NCBI GenBank assembly: GCA_003213615.1
Contig: QCMQ01000001.1
Span: 62,001 to 126,000 of the forward strand
Source: Pelagibacteraceae bacterium AG-422-D23
Lineage (GTDB): Bacteria; Pseudomonadota; Alphaproteobacteria; Pelagibacterales; Pelagibacteraceae
Length of the DNA stretch: 64,000 nucleotides
Reading direction: 5' to 3'
Position numbers and translations under genes: made by a program. Shown here piece by piece: positions 1 to 7,914 of this stretch. Within the stretch, counting starts at the first letter, position 1, and every line of letters starts with the position of its first letter. The notes under the pieces are model-generated. The model was given only the letters and a program-made list of their open reading frames with translations. It was not told where the DNA came from and did not search any database.

Positions 1-505
1 CTAAAAGCATAGTTAAACCTACAGCTACTGCCAAAAAAGTTTTTCCTGTTCCTGCTGGTCCGGCTGAAATTACGATATCACTCTCTCTCAGAGCTCTCAC
101 ATAACTTTTTTGTTTTTCAGATCTAGGAATTATGGATTTCTTGGGGGTTTTGATAATGTCTGTAACATTATTATTTTTTACTTTTTCATTAATCATAAAG
201 TTATCAACTGATGAAAGTATATCTTTATTCTCAATACTTCCATTATTAATAAACTGATTAGCTAAAAATTGAATAGCGTTTTTAATTTTTTCATTCTTTT
301 CAGGTGTTGATTTAATTAAAATTGAATTTCCCCTTGAATATAGGCTACAATTTGTAATTTTTTCTAATTCTTGTAAATTTTTATTAAATTCTCCAACAAC
401 ACCCATTAACAAGTTATTGTCATGAAATATAACGCTTAAAGAATTGTTATCAGAATAAACAAATTTTAAAGACTGATCGATATTTTTTTTAGTTATTACA
501 CTCAA
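1..505 (-). CDS. phoH: PhoH-family ATPase, N-terminal part (C-terminus outside window)
   Basis: PhoH-like protein, a predicted cytoplasmic P-loop ATPase usually linked to RNA metabolism together with YbeY. Translating the minus strand from the left edge gives about 168 residues: a KH-like or substrate-binding N-terminal region, then the PhoH nucleotide-binding segment with the Walker A motif GPAGTGKT followed by FLAVAVG close to the edge. The rest of the protein lies beyond base 1. The start is taken as TTG at 505, the first usable start after the miaB stop codon, which is in the same frame; no ATG or GTG fits. The order tsaB-fur-miaB-phoH is typical of alphaproteobacteria and ybeY would be expected next. 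Family assignment is secure, start less so. Confidence 0.88.
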   Translation of the reverse strand, partial: MSVITKKNIDQSLKFVYSDNNSLSVIFHDNNLLMGVVGEFNKNLQELEKITNCSLYSRGNSILIKSTPEKNEKIKNAIQFLANQFINNGSIENKDILSSVDNFMINEKVKNNNVTDIIKTPKKSIIPRSEKQKSYVRALRESDIVISAGPAGTGKTFLAVAVGLTMLL

Positions 506-508
506 GTT

Positions 509-1837
509 CTATGCAACCTTCTGTTCTGAATTAGCTATAATTTCACCGAATAAAGTGTTTCTGTTACTATCTTTAATTTTTACCTTCACTATTTTACCAA
601 TGTCATTCTTTTTACCATTAAAAATTACAGATGTCATATACTCAGATCTACCAAAAGCTTTACTTTTATCGTCGGTTAAATTTTCAACCAAAACATCAAT
701 AACTTTACCCTCCAATGATTTGTTCATTTCGATTTGATTTTCGAATAAGATGATTTGAATTTTTTCTAATCTTTCAACAGAAATTTTTTTTTTAATTAAT
801 TCTAAATTTTCAGCGACTGTTCCAGGTCTTGGACTAAATATAAATGAATAAGAGTTAATAAATTTAATCCTTTCAATTAATCTAATAGTATCCTTAAAAT
901 CCTGATCTTCTTCACCAGGATAACCTATTATAAAATCACTTGAAAATTCTATATTTGGATTAATTTCTTTTAATTTATCAAAAGTGCTTAAATATTCCTC
1001 AATAGTATGTTTTCTATTCATCGACTTTAAAATTTTATTAGATCCACTTTGAACAGGTAAATGCACAAGTGGCATTAACTTTTTAGAAGTTTTATATGCT
1101 TCAATCAAATCCTCTGTCATATCTTTTGGGTGAGATGTTGTATATCTAACTCTCTTAATTTCAGATAATTTTTCAATATTTAAAATTAAATCTGATAATC
1201 TGTTCCCTTGATTACTATAAGCATTCACATTTTGACCGAGTAAAATTATTTCTCTTGCACCATTATCAACTAAATATTTTGCTTCATCCAAAATTTGTTT
1301 AAATGGTCGAGAATATTCTGGCCCTCTTGTGTATGGGACTACACAAAAATGACAAAACTTATCGCACCCTTCCTGAATAGTTAAGAAAGACGAAACTTTT
1401 CCAGCTTCATTTTTTATTTTACTCAAATATTTAAACTTTGAAACTGCATCAAATTCAGTTTCTTCAATCTTTTTCTTTTTTTTAGTATAATTCAAAATTG
1501 TATCATTAATTTTATGATAAGCTTGGGGACCAATAACTAAATCTATGTAAGGTTCTCTTTTAAGCATCTCTTGATTTTCTGCTTGAGCGACGCACCCTGC
1601 AATAATCACCAATGGCTTTTTTTTAGATCTAAAAATTTTTTTTACTCTACCTATTTCATGATAAACTTTTTCTTTTGCCTTGTCTCTGATATGACATGTG
1701 TTTAAAAGATAGCAGTTTGCTTCTTCATATTTTTCTGTTTTTTCATAACCAATTTTTTTAACTGAATCGTATATTCTATTGGAGTCATACTCATTCATTT
1801 GACATCCAAAAGTTTTAATAAATATTTTTTGATTCAT
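509..1837 (-). CDS. miaB: tRNA-2-methylthio-N6-dimethylallyladenosine synthase MiaB
   Basis: Radical-SAM methylthiotransferase that adds the 2-methylthio group to i6A37 in tRNAs reading UNN codons. The 442-residue protein is full length for the family. It has the N-terminal UPF0004 domain (KTFGCQMNEYDS at the start, further cysteines in NTCHIR and AGCVAQ), the radical-SAM CxxxCxxC cluster in GCDKFCHFC near residue 160, and a C-terminal TRAM domain. The two-cluster arrangement distinguishes MiaB from other radical-SAM enzymes, and the YDSNR and PYTRG signatures favour MiaB over RimO or MtaB. It lies 2 bases downstream of fur and 3 bases upstream of phoH, presumably in one transcript. Confidence 0.95.
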   Translation of the reverse strand: MNQKIFIKTFGCQMNEYDSNRIYDSVKKIGYEKTEKYEEANCYLLNTCHIRDKAKEKVYHEIGRVKKIFRSKKKPLVIIAGCVAQAENQEMLKREPYIDLVIGPQAYHKINDTILNYTKKKKKIEETEFDAVSKFKYLSKIKNEAGKVSSFLTIQEGCDKFCHFCVVPYTRGPEYSRPFKQILDEAKYLVDNGAREIILLGQNVNAYSNQGNRLSDLILNIEKLSEIKRVRYTTSHPKDMTEDLIEAYKTSKKLMPLVHLPVQSGSNKILKSMNRKHTIEEYLSTFDKLKEINPNIEFSSDFIIGYPGEEDQDFKDTIRLIERIKFINSYSFIFSPRPGTVAENLELIKKKISVERLEKIQIILFENQIEMNKSLEGKVIDVLVENLTDDKSKAFGRSEYMTSVIFNGKKNDIGKIVKVKIKDSNRNTLFGEIIANSEQKVA

Positions 1838-1839
1838 AA

Positions 1840-2253
1840 TTATTGGGATTTTTTCTTAACCCCATATAATTCTAATTTATGATCTACTAATTTATATCCA
1901 TATTTTTCTGCAACTTTTTTTTGCAGCTTTTCAATTTCTTCGTCTACAAATTCAATAATTTCACCAGTTTTCACATCTATTAAATGATCGTGATGGCCTT
2001 CATTAAGCTCCTCATATCTTGCTTTTCCACCCTTAAACTCATGCTTTGTTAATATTCCAGACTCTTCAAATAATTTTACCGTTCTGTAAACAGTTGCAAT
2101 ACTTATTTTTGAATCAATTTTAGATACTCTATTATATAGCTCATCTACATCCGGATGATCACTAGACTCTGACATTACCTGGGCAATTACTCTCCTTTGA
2201 TCAGTTAATTTAACCCCTTTAGCTAAACATTTTTGCTCTATTGTTTCTGACAT
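1840..2253 (-). CDS. fur: Fur/Mur-family metal-responsive repressor
   Basis: Fur superfamily DNA-binding repressor of 137 residues. The N-terminal winged helix contains the recognition region ISIATVYRTVKLFEESG (about residues 50-66), and the dimerisation/metal domain begins with GHHDHLIDVKTGEIIEF. The CxxC pairs that bind structural zinc in E. coli Fur are absent: the position reads DVKTG instead of CxxCG. This is the usual state in alphaproteobacteria, where such proteins are often manganese-responsive (Mur) because Irr or RirA handles iron. Whether this copy senses iron or manganese cannot be told from sequence. It sits 9 bases after tsaB and 2 before miaB. Confidence 0.9.
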   Translation of the reverse strand: MSETIEQKCLAKGVKLTDQRRVIAQVMSESSDHPDVDELYNRVSKIDSKISIATVYRTVKLFEESGILTKHEFKGGKARYEELNEGHHDHLIDVKTGEIIEFVDEEIEKLQKKVAEKYGYKLVDHKLELYGVKKKSQ

Positions 2254-2262
2254 AAAATAATT

Positions 2263-2649
2263 TTAACTTAAATAAATAGGGTTAATCAAATTTTTTTTAA
2301 TATTAAATTTATCGCACAAATCAGGGATATTTTCGTATTTTATGTCTTTTTCACCTTTAAAATCTCGGATGCTGTAACAATAGTAATCAATATTATTAGT
2401 TAAATTAAATGCTTTAACTATAGAAAGTGAATTTCGTATTCCTGCAAAGCTTCCAGGCCCTCTATTTAAATAAATTGTATTAATGTTTTTTAAGCTTAAT
2501 TGATGAGAATTTAAAAAATCATTAATAATCAAAGTTAATTTTTCATAATTAAATTTAGTATTCTCTTTAGTAATATTATAAATATCATTATTAGTAATGA
2601 TCATTAAAAAAATTTTTTCACTAGCTACATCAATTATCAGCTTATTCAT
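2263..2649 (-). CDS. tsaB: Short TsaB-like tRNA t6A biosynthesis protein
   Basis: TsaB partners TsaD and TsaE in making threonylcarbamoyladenosine at tRNA position 37. The start is placed at ATG 2649 because MNKLIIDVASEKIFL matches the usual TsaB beginning (a strand followed by IDTS-like residues); an upstream in-frame ATG at 2700 would add 17 atypical residues. The motif NRGPGSFAGIRNSL (about residues 60-73) corresponds to the conserved GPGSFTGLR. The protein is only 128 residues, against about 200-230 in most bacteria, so most of the second ASKHA-like lobe is missing. The first 53 bases overlap the divergent deacetylase gene. The rimI gene often found next to tsaB is absent here. Confidence 0.8.
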   Translation of the reverse strand: MNKLIIDVASEKIFLMIITNNDIYNITKENTKFNYEKLTLIINDFLNSHQLSLKNINTIYLNRGPGSFAGIRNSLSIVKAFNLTNNIDYYCYSIRDFKGEKDIKYENIPDLCDKFNIKKNLINPIYLS

Positions 2650-3664
2650 AATTATTTTATTTTCTAATGTAAGTTCTAAATCAGATGAAAATAATATCAA
2701 ATACTATTCCAATGATGAAGGAATTCTATCAATAATGTATCATCGTTTTAATGAAAATAAGTACCCTTCGACCAATATTAAAATGGATATTTTTATGGAA
2801 CATATGAATATTATCAGAAGCTCAAATTTTGATTTTCACAATCCTAATAATTTTGCAGAACAATTTAACATTCCAAAAGCGAAAAAAAAAATTCTCATAA
2901 CTATAGATGATGCTTTCGAATCTTTTTATACTGAAGCATGGCCCTATCTAAAAAAAAATAAAATTCCTTTTATTTTATTTGTTTCAACTGAACCAGTAGG
3001 AAAAAGAGGTTACATGACCTGGGAACAAATTAAAGAGATTGAAAGTAATGATTTTGCAAATATAGGTCATCATTCACATACTCATGAATATCTTATAGAT
3101 GTAAGTAATGAAGAGTTTATTTTAGATATTGAAACAGCTAATAAAATTTTTGTAAGAGAACTTGGTTATATACCTAGCCTATTCTCATATCCTTTTGGTG
3201 AATACTCTAAATTTATGAAAGACTATATATCTAAAAATTTCAAATATGCTTTTGGTCAACATTCTGGTGTAATTGATTTAAATAAAGATAAATTTGAATT
3301 ACCTAGATTTCCAATTAATGAAAAATACGGAGAGTTAAAAAGATTTAAATCAATAATAAATTATTTTCCTCTTGAATATAAAAAAATATTTCCCGAGGAA
3401 AAACAGTTGTTCGAAAACACAAACCCTCCAAGTTTCAAAGTTGAATTTTTCAAGGAGCAAAAAAATTTATCTAATATCAATTGTTATTCTAATGAGGGAG
3501 ATGTTTGGGAAAAATCAAAAACAAGCTTTGCCAACAACTCTTTAACGATTGAATTTAGAGAACCATTCAAACCAAGAAGAGGTAGAATTAATTGTTCTCT
3601 GAATGATAATGGAAAATGGAGATGGTTTGGTGTTCAATTCCCTATAAAAGTAGATAAAAATTAA
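2597..3664 (+). CDS. Secreted polysaccharide deacetylase (CE4/NodB type)
   Basis: A carbohydrate esterase family 4 protein of 355 residues, probably periplasmic, removing acetyl groups from an unidentified glycan. A hydrophobic signal segment covers about residues 5-26. NodB motifs follow: TIDDAFESF near residue 102 (aspartate pair of motif 1, with Ala replacing the usual Gly), HHSHTH at 158-163 (metal-binding histidines of motif 2) and SYPFGEYS near 197. The C-terminal 100 residues form an extra domain I do not recognise. Its start lies inside the divergent tsaB gene. Its stop shares the palindrome TTAA with the stop of the convergent Bax-like gene. The substrate is unknown; peptidoglycan or surface glycans are possible. 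Confidence 0.82.
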   Translation: MIIKKIFSLATSIISLFIIILFSNVSSKSDENNIKYYSNDEGILSIMYHRFNENKYPSTNIKMDIFMEHMNIIRSSNFDFHNPNNFAEQFNIPKAKKKILITIDDAFESFYTEAWPYLKKNKIPFILFVSTEPVGKRGYMTWEQIKEIESNDFANIGHHSHTHEYLIDVSNEEFILDIETANKIFVRELGYIPSLFSYPFGEYSKFMKDYISKNFKYAFGQHSGVIDLNKDKFELPRFPINEKYGELKRFKSIINYFPLEYKKIFPEEKQLFENTNPPSFKVEFFKEQKNLSNINCYSNEGDVWEKSKTSFANNSLTIEFREPFKPRRGRINCSLNDNGKWRWFGVQFPIKVDKN

Positions 3665-4725
3665 ATCAAACTTTCTAATTCTTTGCTTGAAGGTAATAAT
3701 CTTGCTTCATCAAAATCTTTTAAATTGTTCTGTTCAATGATTTTTTGTAAAACCTCAATATATTGACTTCCAGTTTCTGCATATTTATCTAAATATTTAG
3801 ACAAAATTAAACTATCTAAAGGTTTATTTTGATTTCTAAGTTCTGTTCTCGCTTTTCTTAAATTTTTATACGTTGAGTGTGTATTTAAATTTCTTAAATA
3901 TGCTCTTACAGATAACTGCAAGCTATGAAATTTCATAACTTTATGATCTTTACCTTTATCAGCATTTTTAGGTTTTAATCCTTCTCCAGACCATGTCCAT
4001 TGTCCAAATAAAGCATTACCCTTTAAAGCAAATCTTGAAGTACCCCAGCCAGTTTCTTTAGCAGCTTGAGCTATTGCTAATGAAACTGGTATTTCATCCA
4101 TTCTTACTTTCAAAGTAGATAAATCATTTTTCCTTACACCATATTGTTTATACTTTTTTTCTAACCATTTTTTTTCAATAACAGTGTTGCTATTTTTATT
4201 TAAAATTGTGAATAATCTTTTTCTATCAACTCTAATTTTATTGTTTTCCTTAACTATTAAAGGGAGAACAATTTTTATGAACATATCTTTTCTTTTTTTA
4301 GTGTTTCCAATATTTTTAATTTCATTCGGTAGAAGGCCAATATCTATTGGTTTTACTAATTTTGTATCCCTTACATCTTTTAAATTATAATTTACCTCTT
4401 TAAATAATGAATCGATCTCAATTGTTGTATATCTGACTAGATTAATTTCAGAATTATTTTCTTCTAAAATATCATATAATAAATCTCTTTCATCAGCATC
4501 TGCTGTTGAATCTTCCTCAATTAATTTATCTTTATTTAATGTATTATTTAAAATGTTTTTTGAATTATTGGTAAATTCTTTGTTATTAAAATTTTTATAT
4601 GTAAAATTAATAATTATCGGCGCTACATAAAAGAATGAAATTACAATGAAAGAACTTAAAAAAAACCTTGAAACTATATTAAAGCTTTTACTTTTTAAAA
4701 AACCTAATTTTTTAAATTTTCTCAT
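3661..4725 (-). CDS. Bax-like glucosaminidase-domain membrane protein
   Basis: A 354-residue protein with a single N-terminal membrane segment (about residues 20-40), a charged low-complexity stretch, and a C-terminal glucosaminidase domain. The region SLAIAQAAKETGWGTSRFA followed by ALFGQWTW is characteristic of the Bax / FlgJ-like N-acetylglucosaminidase fold, with the glutamate of AAKETGWG as the likely catalytic residue. It probably cleaves peptidoglycan glycan strands from the periplasmic face of the inner membrane. It follows nfuA on the same strand by 6 bases and meets the deacetylase tail to tail with overlapping stop codons, so two possible cell-wall enzymes are adjacent but on opposite strands. 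Confidence 0.82.
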   Translation of the reverse strand: MRKFKKLGFLKSKSFNIVSRFFLSSFIVISFFYVAPIIINFTYKNFNNKEFTNNSKNILNNTLNKDKLIEEDSTADADERDLLYDILEENNSEINLVRYTTIEIDSLFKEVNYNLKDVRDTKLVKPIDIGLLPNEIKNIGNTKKRKDMFIKIVLPLIVKENNKIRVDRKRLFTILNKNSNTVIEKKWLEKKYKQYGVRKNDLSTLKVRMDEIPVSLAIAQAAKETGWGTSRFALKGNALFGQWTWSGEGLKPKNADKGKDHKVMKFHSLQLSVRAYLRNLNTHSTYKNLRKARTELRNQNKPLDSLILSKYLDKYAETGSQYIEVLQKIIEQNNLKDFDEARLLPSSKELESLI

Positions 4726-4731
4726 AATTTA

Positions 4732-5274
4732 TTATTGTATAGCAACAACCTCTTTTACCTCTGGTAAATAATGACATAAAAGATTTTGAACACCTTGTTT
4801 TAAAGTCATTGTTGAACTAGGACAACCTGAACAACTCCCTTGTAATTGTACCTTAACAATTCCGTCCTTAAATTCTTTAAATTTTATATCTCCACCGTCT
4901 CTAGCAACGGCAGGTCTTATTTTTTCTTCTAAAATTTTTACAATTTTTGATTCAATTTCACTTAAATCTAAATCTTCTTCTTTTATATTTTCATCAATTA
5001 CAAACTCTTTACCATCTGAGTAAAAATCATTTATTAGAGAAATTACGATATGTTTTATTTCGTCCCACTTAATATTTTCTTTTTTATTTACTGAAATAAA
5101 ATCTTGACCTAAAAAAATACCCTCAACACCGTTTATTGACAAAATATTTCTCACCAATTCATTTTGCATATCTTCTTTATTGGTAATTTCATAAGGACCG
5201 CTGTTTGAAACTTTCTTCCCAGGAAGAAATTTCAAAGAATTTGGATTTGGTGTTACTTCTGTTTGCACGAACAT
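4732..5274 (-). CDS. nfuA: Fe-S biogenesis scaffold/carrier NfuA
   Basis: Iron-sulfur carrier of 180 residues that passes 4Fe-4S clusters to target enzymes. The N-terminal Nfu_N domain begins with QTEVTPNPNSLKFLPG. The C-terminal NifU domain carries the cluster-binding CxxC in GSCSGCPSS near residue 145, within VARDGGDIKF...VKVQLQGSC. This two-domain form is the one common in alphaproteobacteria and mitochondria (NFU1). It lies between trpS and the Bax-like gene on the minus strand, with 52 bases to trpS that hold no recognisable feature. Likely clients include MiaB, encoded nearby, and lipoyl synthase; this is family knowledge rather than sequence evidence. Confidence 0.93.
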   Translation of the reverse strand: MFVQTEVTPNPNSLKFLPGKKVSNSGPYEITNKEDMQNELVRNILSINGVEGIFLGQDFISVNKKENIKWDEIKHIVISLINDFYSDGKEFVIDENIKEEDLDLSEIESKIVKILEEKIRPAVARDGGDIKFKEFKDGIVKVQLQGSCSGCPSSTMTLKQGVQNLLCHYLPEVKEVVAIQ

Positions 5275-5326
5275 AAATTATATATAGTGAATATTTTAAA
5301 AATTAAAACTTGATAATAAATTTTTA

Positions 5327-6328
5327 TCAAAAACCTACTATTTCTTTTATTCTTTCAATCTTTTTAGATGCAATTAAATTAGCTTTTTCAACTCCATCTA
5401 GAAGAATTTCATCTAAATAACTTTTATCTCCTAAAAGTTTTTTTATCTCATTAGAAATAGGTTCAATTTTTTTGACAAGCTCTTCTCCTAATTGTTCTTT
5501 AAATTCTGAAAAGTTTTTACCTGCAAAATTTTTTAGTGAATTTTCTAATGTAGAATTAGTTAAACTTGAATAAATTGCTAAAAGATTTTTCGCTTCTAAT
5601 CTTTCATCAAGCTCCTTTATATCTTGAGGCATAGGCAAAGGATCAGTTTTCGCTTTTTTGATTTTGTTTATTATTTGATCTTTGTTATCTGTTAAATTTA
5701 TTCTACTTAAATCTGATAACTCTGATTTACTCATTTTTTTGGAACCATCTTTTAAACTCATTATTCTTGAAAATTCTTTTTGAATTAAAGGTTCAGGAGC
5801 TTGTAGAAAATTTTCTACTTCAAAATCGTTATTAAATTTTTGAGCTATATCTCTACATAACTCTAAATGTTGCTTTTGATCATCACCTACAGGAACATGA
5901 GTAGCATCATATAAAAGAATATCAGCTGCCATTAAAACTGGATAAGAGTACAATCCTATGCTTGCTTTTTCTTTATCTTTACCGGCTTTCTCCTTGAATT
6001 GAGTCATTCTATTCAACCAGCCCATTCTAGCAACACAGCTTAATATCCATGCTCCTTCTGCATGAGCAGCGACTCTAGATTGATTAAAAATTATACTTTT
6101 TTCTGGATCTATTCCGCTTGCTATAAAAGTTGCAACAGTTTCCTGGATATTATTTTTTAATTCTTTAGGATCTTGTCTTACTGTAATGGCATGTAGATCA
6201 ACTACACAAAAAATACATTTATTATCTTTATCGTTATTTAAGTCTACAAAGTTTTTTATGGCACCTAAATAATTTCCTAAATGAAGGTTGCCTGTAGGCT
6301 GAACACCAGAGAATATTTTTTTACCCAT
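5327..6328 (-). CDS. trpS: Tryptophanyl-tRNA synthetase
   Basis: Class I aminoacyl-tRNA synthetase charging tRNA-Trp in the cytoplasm. The 333 residues match the usual bacterial length. The ATP-binding HIGH-type motif appears as [11 protein letters not shown] at residues 12-22 and the KMSKS loop as KKMSKS near 197. The middle segment with [13 protein letters not shown] and [10 protein letters not shown] is typical of TrpRS. It begins 4 bases downstream of the murJ stop, so murJ-trpS-nfuA-Bax-like gene may form one minus-strand transcript. Nothing unusual seen. Confidence 0.97.
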   Translation of the reverse strand: MGKKIFSGVQPTGNLHLGNYLGAIKNFVDLNNDKDNKCIFCVVDLHAITVRQDPKELKNNIQETVATFIASGIDPEKSIIFNQSRVAAHAEGAWILSCVARMGWLNRMTQFKEKAGKDKEKASIGLYSYPVLMAADILLYDATHVPVGDDQKQHLELCRDIAQKFNNDFEVENFLQAPEPLIQKEFSRIMSLKDGSKKMSKSELSDLSRINLTDNKDQIINKIKKAKTDPLPMPQDIKELDERLEAKNLLAIYSSLTNSTLENSLKNFAGKNFSEFKEQLGEELVKKIEPISNEIKKLLGDKSYLDEILLDGVEKANLIASKKIERIKEIVGF

Positions 6329-6332
6329 AAAT

Positions 6333-7862
6333 TTAATACTTTAATTTAATATCATTCATTTGAAAAGCTTTGATGAAATAACACACAATTAAATAAAACA
6401 ATAATCCTAATATAACAGATAAAACTAAATAAAAAGATTTAATTGATTGATTAAATGCTAATTCGTTTTGGAAAAAATTTAAAATAAAGTTAAAAAATAA
6501 ACCCATCATAATTGATGCAAAAATTATTTTAATAAATTTAATAAAAAATATTTGGTTAAAATAAAATAATTGTCGATTTTTTAAAAATAAAAATAACAAT
6601 ATTGAATTAAACCAAGATGAAATAGATGTTGCAATTGGAATTATTATAAAACCAATTTCACTAAAATAATACAAACTGATAAAAATATTAACCAATACAG
6701 AGATCAATGAAATGTAAAATGGAGTTTTGGTATCATGGTTTGCAAAGAAAAAACTTGAAAAAACTTTTATTAATGCAAAAGCAGGCAGACCTAAAGCAAA
6801 ATAATATAAAGCTAAGCTTGAGTTGCTCACTGAATTCTCATTGAAAGATCCGTAACCAAATAAAGCTGAAATAATTTGCTCTGATCCTATAATTAAAGCG
6901 ATAGTTGCTGGAAGACTTAAGAATAAACTTAATTCAAGAGCTTTATTTTGTATAAGCAAAATCTTATTTTTTTTTCTAGATTGAATATGTTTTGAAAGCT
7001 GTGGAAGTATTACAACACCAATCGCAATACCAGCTATAGCTAGGTTAATTTGATAAATTCTGTCAGCATAATACAAATAAGAAACCGCACTTGCTTGAAA
7101 TGATGCAATTATTGTACCAATTAAAATATTAATTTGAGTGACACCTGATGAAAAAATACTTGGTAAAAGTTTTTTAAAAAAGAATTTAACTTTGTTACTT
7201 ACTTTTAATTCAAAACTAAATTTAAGTGAGTAATATTTTGATACATATTGATATAAAAATATTAATTGTAAAAAACCAGCTACAGAAACACCATAAGATA
7301 GATAATATACTATCTGATCACCTAGATTTTTTGAAAAAATTAATACTAAAATTAAAACAATATTCAATATTATTGGAGCTGCAGCAGCAGCAGCAAATTT
7401 ATTGTGTGAATTTAGGATTGCAGAAAAAAATGAGGCCAAACAAATAAAAAATAAAAAAGGAAAAGTAATTCTAGTTAAATTAATTGCTACCTCCATTTTT
7501 TCTAAATCACCCACAAATCCAGGGGCAATAATTGAAACAAATGCAGGCATAAAAATTTCAATTATTATTGTTAAAAATAACAACCCTAAAAAAAGGAGAT
7601 TAAAAATATCGTTAGCAAATTTATTTGATTGTTTCTTTCCCTTAGTGATTTCTGATGAATAACTTGGAACGAATGCTGCATTAAAGGTGCCTTCCGCGAA
7701 CAATCTTCTAAAAGTATTTGGAATTCTAAATGCTACAAAAAAAGCATCAGCCAGCATCCCCGTTCCTAGAAAAATTGCTATTAAAATATCTCTTAAATAA
7801 CCGAGTAATCTACTAATGATAGTATAAAAACCAAATGTGCCTGTTGACTTAAGTAAGTTCAT
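6333..7862 (-). CDS. murJ: Lipid II flippase MurJ
   Basis: Inner-membrane MOP-superfamily flippase moving lipid II across the membrane for peptidoglycan synthesis. The 509 residues contain about 14 hydrophobic segments. Diagnostic features are the start with [13 protein letters not shown], the [22 protein letters not shown] block near residues 46-67 including the functionally important arginines, and a PQLSKH segment in the middle. The FAAAAAAP stretch near residue 155, encoded by a short GCT run, lies where relatives have an alanine-rich FA..A..P motif. Divergent from maeB with a 52-base spacer that must contain both promoters. Confidence 0.95.
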   Translation of the reverse strand: MNLLKSTGTFGFYTIISRLLGYLRDILIAIFLGTGMLADAFFVAFRIPNTFRRLFAEGTFNAAFVPSYSSEITKGKKQSNKFANDIFNLLFLGLLFLTIIIEIFMPAFVSIIAPGFVGDLEKMEVAINLTRITFPFLFFICLASFFSAILNSHNKFAAAAAAPIILNIVLILVLIFSKNLGDQIVYYLSYGVSVAGFLQLIFLYQYVSKYYSLKFSFELKVSNKVKFFFKKLLPSIFSSGVTQINILIGTIIASFQASAVSYLYYADRIYQINLAIAGIAIGVVILPQLSKHIQSRKKNKILLIQNKALELSLFLSLPATIALIIGSEQIISALFGYGSFNENSVSNSSLALYYFALGLPAFALIKVFSSFFFANHDTKTPFYISLISVLVNIFISLYYFSEIGFIIIPIATSISSWFNSILLFLFLKNRQLFYFNQIFFIKFIKIIFASIMMGLFFNFILNFFQNELAFNQSIKSFYLVLSVILGLLFYLIVCYFIKAFQMNDIKLKY

Positions 7863-7914
7863 AAATCATATTAGTCTTAATTTTACCCCAATTGTACACT
7901 TATTGTTATCAGAA

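Noticed and set aside
7378-7395. Trinucleotide repeat in murJ as a phase-variable tract
   Set aside because: The run encodes an alanine stretch at a position that is alanine-rich in MurJ relatives, and three-base unit changes would not shift the frame.
7837-7914. Longer N-terminus for the malic enzyme
   Set aside because: The extra 26 residues lie partly antisense to the murJ start and do not fit the family, which begins at the ATG at 7915.
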